DNA of 7,520 nt from Candidatus Bathyarchaeota archaeon (GTDB taxonomy: Archaea; Thermoproteota; Bathyarchaeia; Bathyarchaeales; Bathycorpusculaceae), in contig JAENXI010000034.1 in assembly GCA_016649625.1 (NCBI GenBank), positions 1-7,520 of the forward strand. The letters are read 5' to 3'. This document shows, one piece after another, positions 6,133 to 7,520 of this stretch (positions are counted from its first letter, which is position 1; every line of letters starts with the position of its first letter). The position numbers and the translations under genes were made by a program. The notes beneath the pieces are model-generated. The model ran no database searches and had not been told where the DNA came from. It saw nothing but the letters and a program-made list of their open reading frames with translations.

Positions 6133-7520
6133 TTATTTTGTAATGTCTCGGGTATTATATTCATTGAGATATTGCAAGTGGTCTTCATCAAATGGATAAC
6201 TCTCAGAAGTTAGGGGATAGGGGAAGCCACTCATTTCCATGAATGGTAATGGATCAACGGCAAAATCAAAACCATAACCCCAATTTCCTGCTTCATCTTT
6301 AAACCAAAGAGCTACAAAAACAAAAAAGTCCCTTTCCATCCCTTCACCTGGAGGAACTAAATCTGCTGCCGGAAACATTAATGATACTTCATCTCCTTGC
6401 TTTCCAATTACAAATTTGTCATCCTCTGATGCAACTAATTCAGTAACATCACCATATCTAGTGAAATCTCCAGAAGCCATAGAACCACTTTCAAATAACT
6501 GATAGATATTGGCATAAGGATAAATTGTTTTTATGGAAATATCTTCTCGAGAGGAAACATCTACGCCAATGTAATCAAATGTAACATTCCAAAAGTTGTT
6601 TATTCTAAGTGAATAATCATCCGATGGGAAAAGATCAGTCAAATCGACCACAAAAGTTCTTGGAACACCATCTGGAGGTATTGGGAATTGTCTACTTTCA
6701 GGAACTCTAATCCAATTACCTTCAGAGTCTTTAACTTCCATGAAAGGAGCAGGAGTAATCTGAGTACCATTGGGAACAGGCTGTGCAAAAAACTTGTCTA
6801 ACCATAAACTATACTCTTCAGGGGTTCCCCAATCAACAATACCACGTACAACAAGTTTTATTTCCTCATAACTAGACAAAACACCCAAATCCATGGTCAA
6901 AGTATTCCATGAAATAGTATCCCAAGAAGAACTTGTTAATCCATTAATTCCAGGAGTAAAAGAATTGTCAATCTCTGATATTTGAGGTAAAACGTTTTCA
7001 CCTTTTTCGTTAATAGCCAAAACTGGTAGAAGCGGATTTTTTGAAACACTATAGATCTTACCCATATAATCAGGATCAAGATATTGTTCAACCATAGTTG
7101 AATAAACATTAACATCTGAAGGATGATCAACAACTACCATATGAACTGAATCTAAATAGAAAATTTCGTTCCATTTTTGTGTTAAAAGCATATTGTAATA
7201 ACCATTTCTAAGTTGCAAATGATTTTCTTCAACGGGAACATAATCCCAAGGGTTATTTCTCCAGTAAACTATGGGCCAATCTGGATCGTCTGTAATATAG
7301 TTGATATATCCTAGCCATCCATGATTGCTAACATCTGCCAGATAAATGTAATCAGTTCCATTCCAAATGCTTAAAGAAGGACAAGAAACACCTTTTTCAT
7401 ATTCGGCAGTTAGAGTAGTACGTTGTGACAAGGTTATTGTTCGTGTAGGATTGGTAGGTCCGTCGTCCCAACTTAGAAATGCGTGCACCCCAGTAGTATC
7501 AGTTGCAGGCAACACAATAG
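6133..7520 (-). CDS. Large extracytoplasmic (surface) protein of unknown function, N-terminus cut by window edge
   Basis: The C-terminal 460 or so residues of a bigger protein; the frame stays open to position 7520, so the GTG at 7515 is not taken as a start. The first 40 residues (SWDDGPTNPTRTITL then TTLTAEYEK) look like the end of a beta-rich repeat of the divergent InlB B-repeat / Listeria-Bacteroides type common in surface proteins. A long, Trp/Tyr/Asp-rich region follows without low complexity, beginning SCPSLSIWNGTDYIYLADV (44-62) and including a FYLDSVHMVVVDHPSDV stretch (119-135), KNPLLPV, PRTFVVDLTDLFPSDDY (285-301) and GEGMERDFFVFVALWFKDEAGNWGYGFDF (390-418). Three NxT sequons (N52, N249, N310) and just one Cys in this part fit an exported, perhaps glycosylated protein. 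There is no C-terminal membrane anchor or sorting motif. I associate this composition with archaeal, Bathyarchaeia-like surface proteins, from memory and unchecked. No enzymatic motif is recognised; binding of carbohydrate or of the cell envelope is only a guess. Confidence 0.8.
   Translation of the reverse strand, partial: IVLPATDTTGVHAFLSWDDGPTNPTRTITLSQRTTLTAEYEKGVSCPSLSIWNGTDYIYLADVSNHGWLGYINYITDDPDWPIVYWRNNPWDYVPVEENHLQLRNGYYNMLLTQKWNEIFYLDSVHMVVVDHPSDVNVYSTMVEQYLDPDYMGKIYSVSKNPLLPVLAINEKGENVLPQISEIDNSFTPGINGLTSSSWDTISWNTLTMDLGVLSSYEEIKLVVRGIVDWGTPEEYSLWLDKFFAQPVPNGTQITPAPFMEVKDSEGNWIRVPESRQFPIPPDGVPRTFVVDLTDLFPSDDYSLRINNFWNVTFDYIGVDVSSREDISIKTIYPYANIYQLFESGSMASGDFTRYGDVTELVASEDDKFVIGKQGDEVSLMFPAADLVPPGEGMERDFFVFVALWFKDEAGNWGYGFDFAVDPLPFMEMSGFPYPLTSESYPFDEDHLQYLNEYNTRDITK

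Noticed and set aside
6936..7133. 65-codon minus-strand frame rich in Leu and Ile
   Set aside because: It is an alternative frame inside the surface-protein gene. Its apparent hydrophobicity comes from frame-shifted AT-rich codons.
1..7520. CRISPR arrays, transposons, tRNA genes, toxin-antitoxin or phage genes
   Set aside because: No regularly spaced repeats, transposase motifs, cloverleaf-like GC-rich segments or phage proteins were seen. mrfBA is better explained as DNA repair than as a defence island, because no other defence gene is adjacent.

Overview
The window is AT-rich (roughly one third GC by eye) and most likely comes from an uncultured archaeon, possibly in or near the Bathyarchaeia. 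Several things suggest this. GGTG-type Shine-Dalgarno sites sit before cysK and yjbQ, and ATA, AGA and AGG codons are used heavily. T-rich tracts, not GC-rich hairpins, follow several genes. One gene appears to start at TTG on a short-leader or leaderless mRNA. The right end holds a large secreted-looking protein of a kind I associate with archaeal surface proteins. The archaeal call is an inference, the Bathyarchaeia placement is weaker still, and no rRNA or tRNA gene is present to test either.

Layout from left to right: (1) the N-terminal part of a TupA-type tungstate-binding lipoprotein or anchored protein (minus strand), running off the left edge. (2) A tight two-gene operon on the minus strand, mrfB then mrfA in transcription order. 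It encodes a DEDDh exonuclease and a DEAH helicase with a C-terminal DUF1998 cysteine cluster, i.e. COG3359 with COG1205, the relatives of the Bacillus mitomycin-repair pair. (3) cysK (minus), a complete O-acetylserine sulfhydrylase-type cysteine synthase. (4) A 218-base divergent promoter region with palindromes and direct repeats. (5) A YjbQ/UPF0047 protein (plus). (6) A 185-base convergent gap. (7) The C-terminal 460 or so residues of a large extracytoplasmic protein (minus), running off the right edge.

The only genes clearly tied together in function are mrfB and mrfA. They overlap by 4 bases if the second Met of mrfA is used, and the products are expected to form a helicase-nuclease pair for DNA damage processing. 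The exonuclease is unusual: it carries an N-terminal zinc ribbon, a long lysine-rich linker and a helix-hairpin-helix ahead of the nuclease, and it ends right after the nuclease with no TPR-like tail such as the Bacillus protein has. The tungstate, cysteine and YjbQ genes look like independent housekeeping units. A shared palindrome (core TATCGATA) lies directly upstream of TATA-like elements before both tupA and yjbQ, which is the main regulatory observation. No mobile element, CRISPR array or RNA gene was found, and no gene-free stretch exceeds 300 bases.
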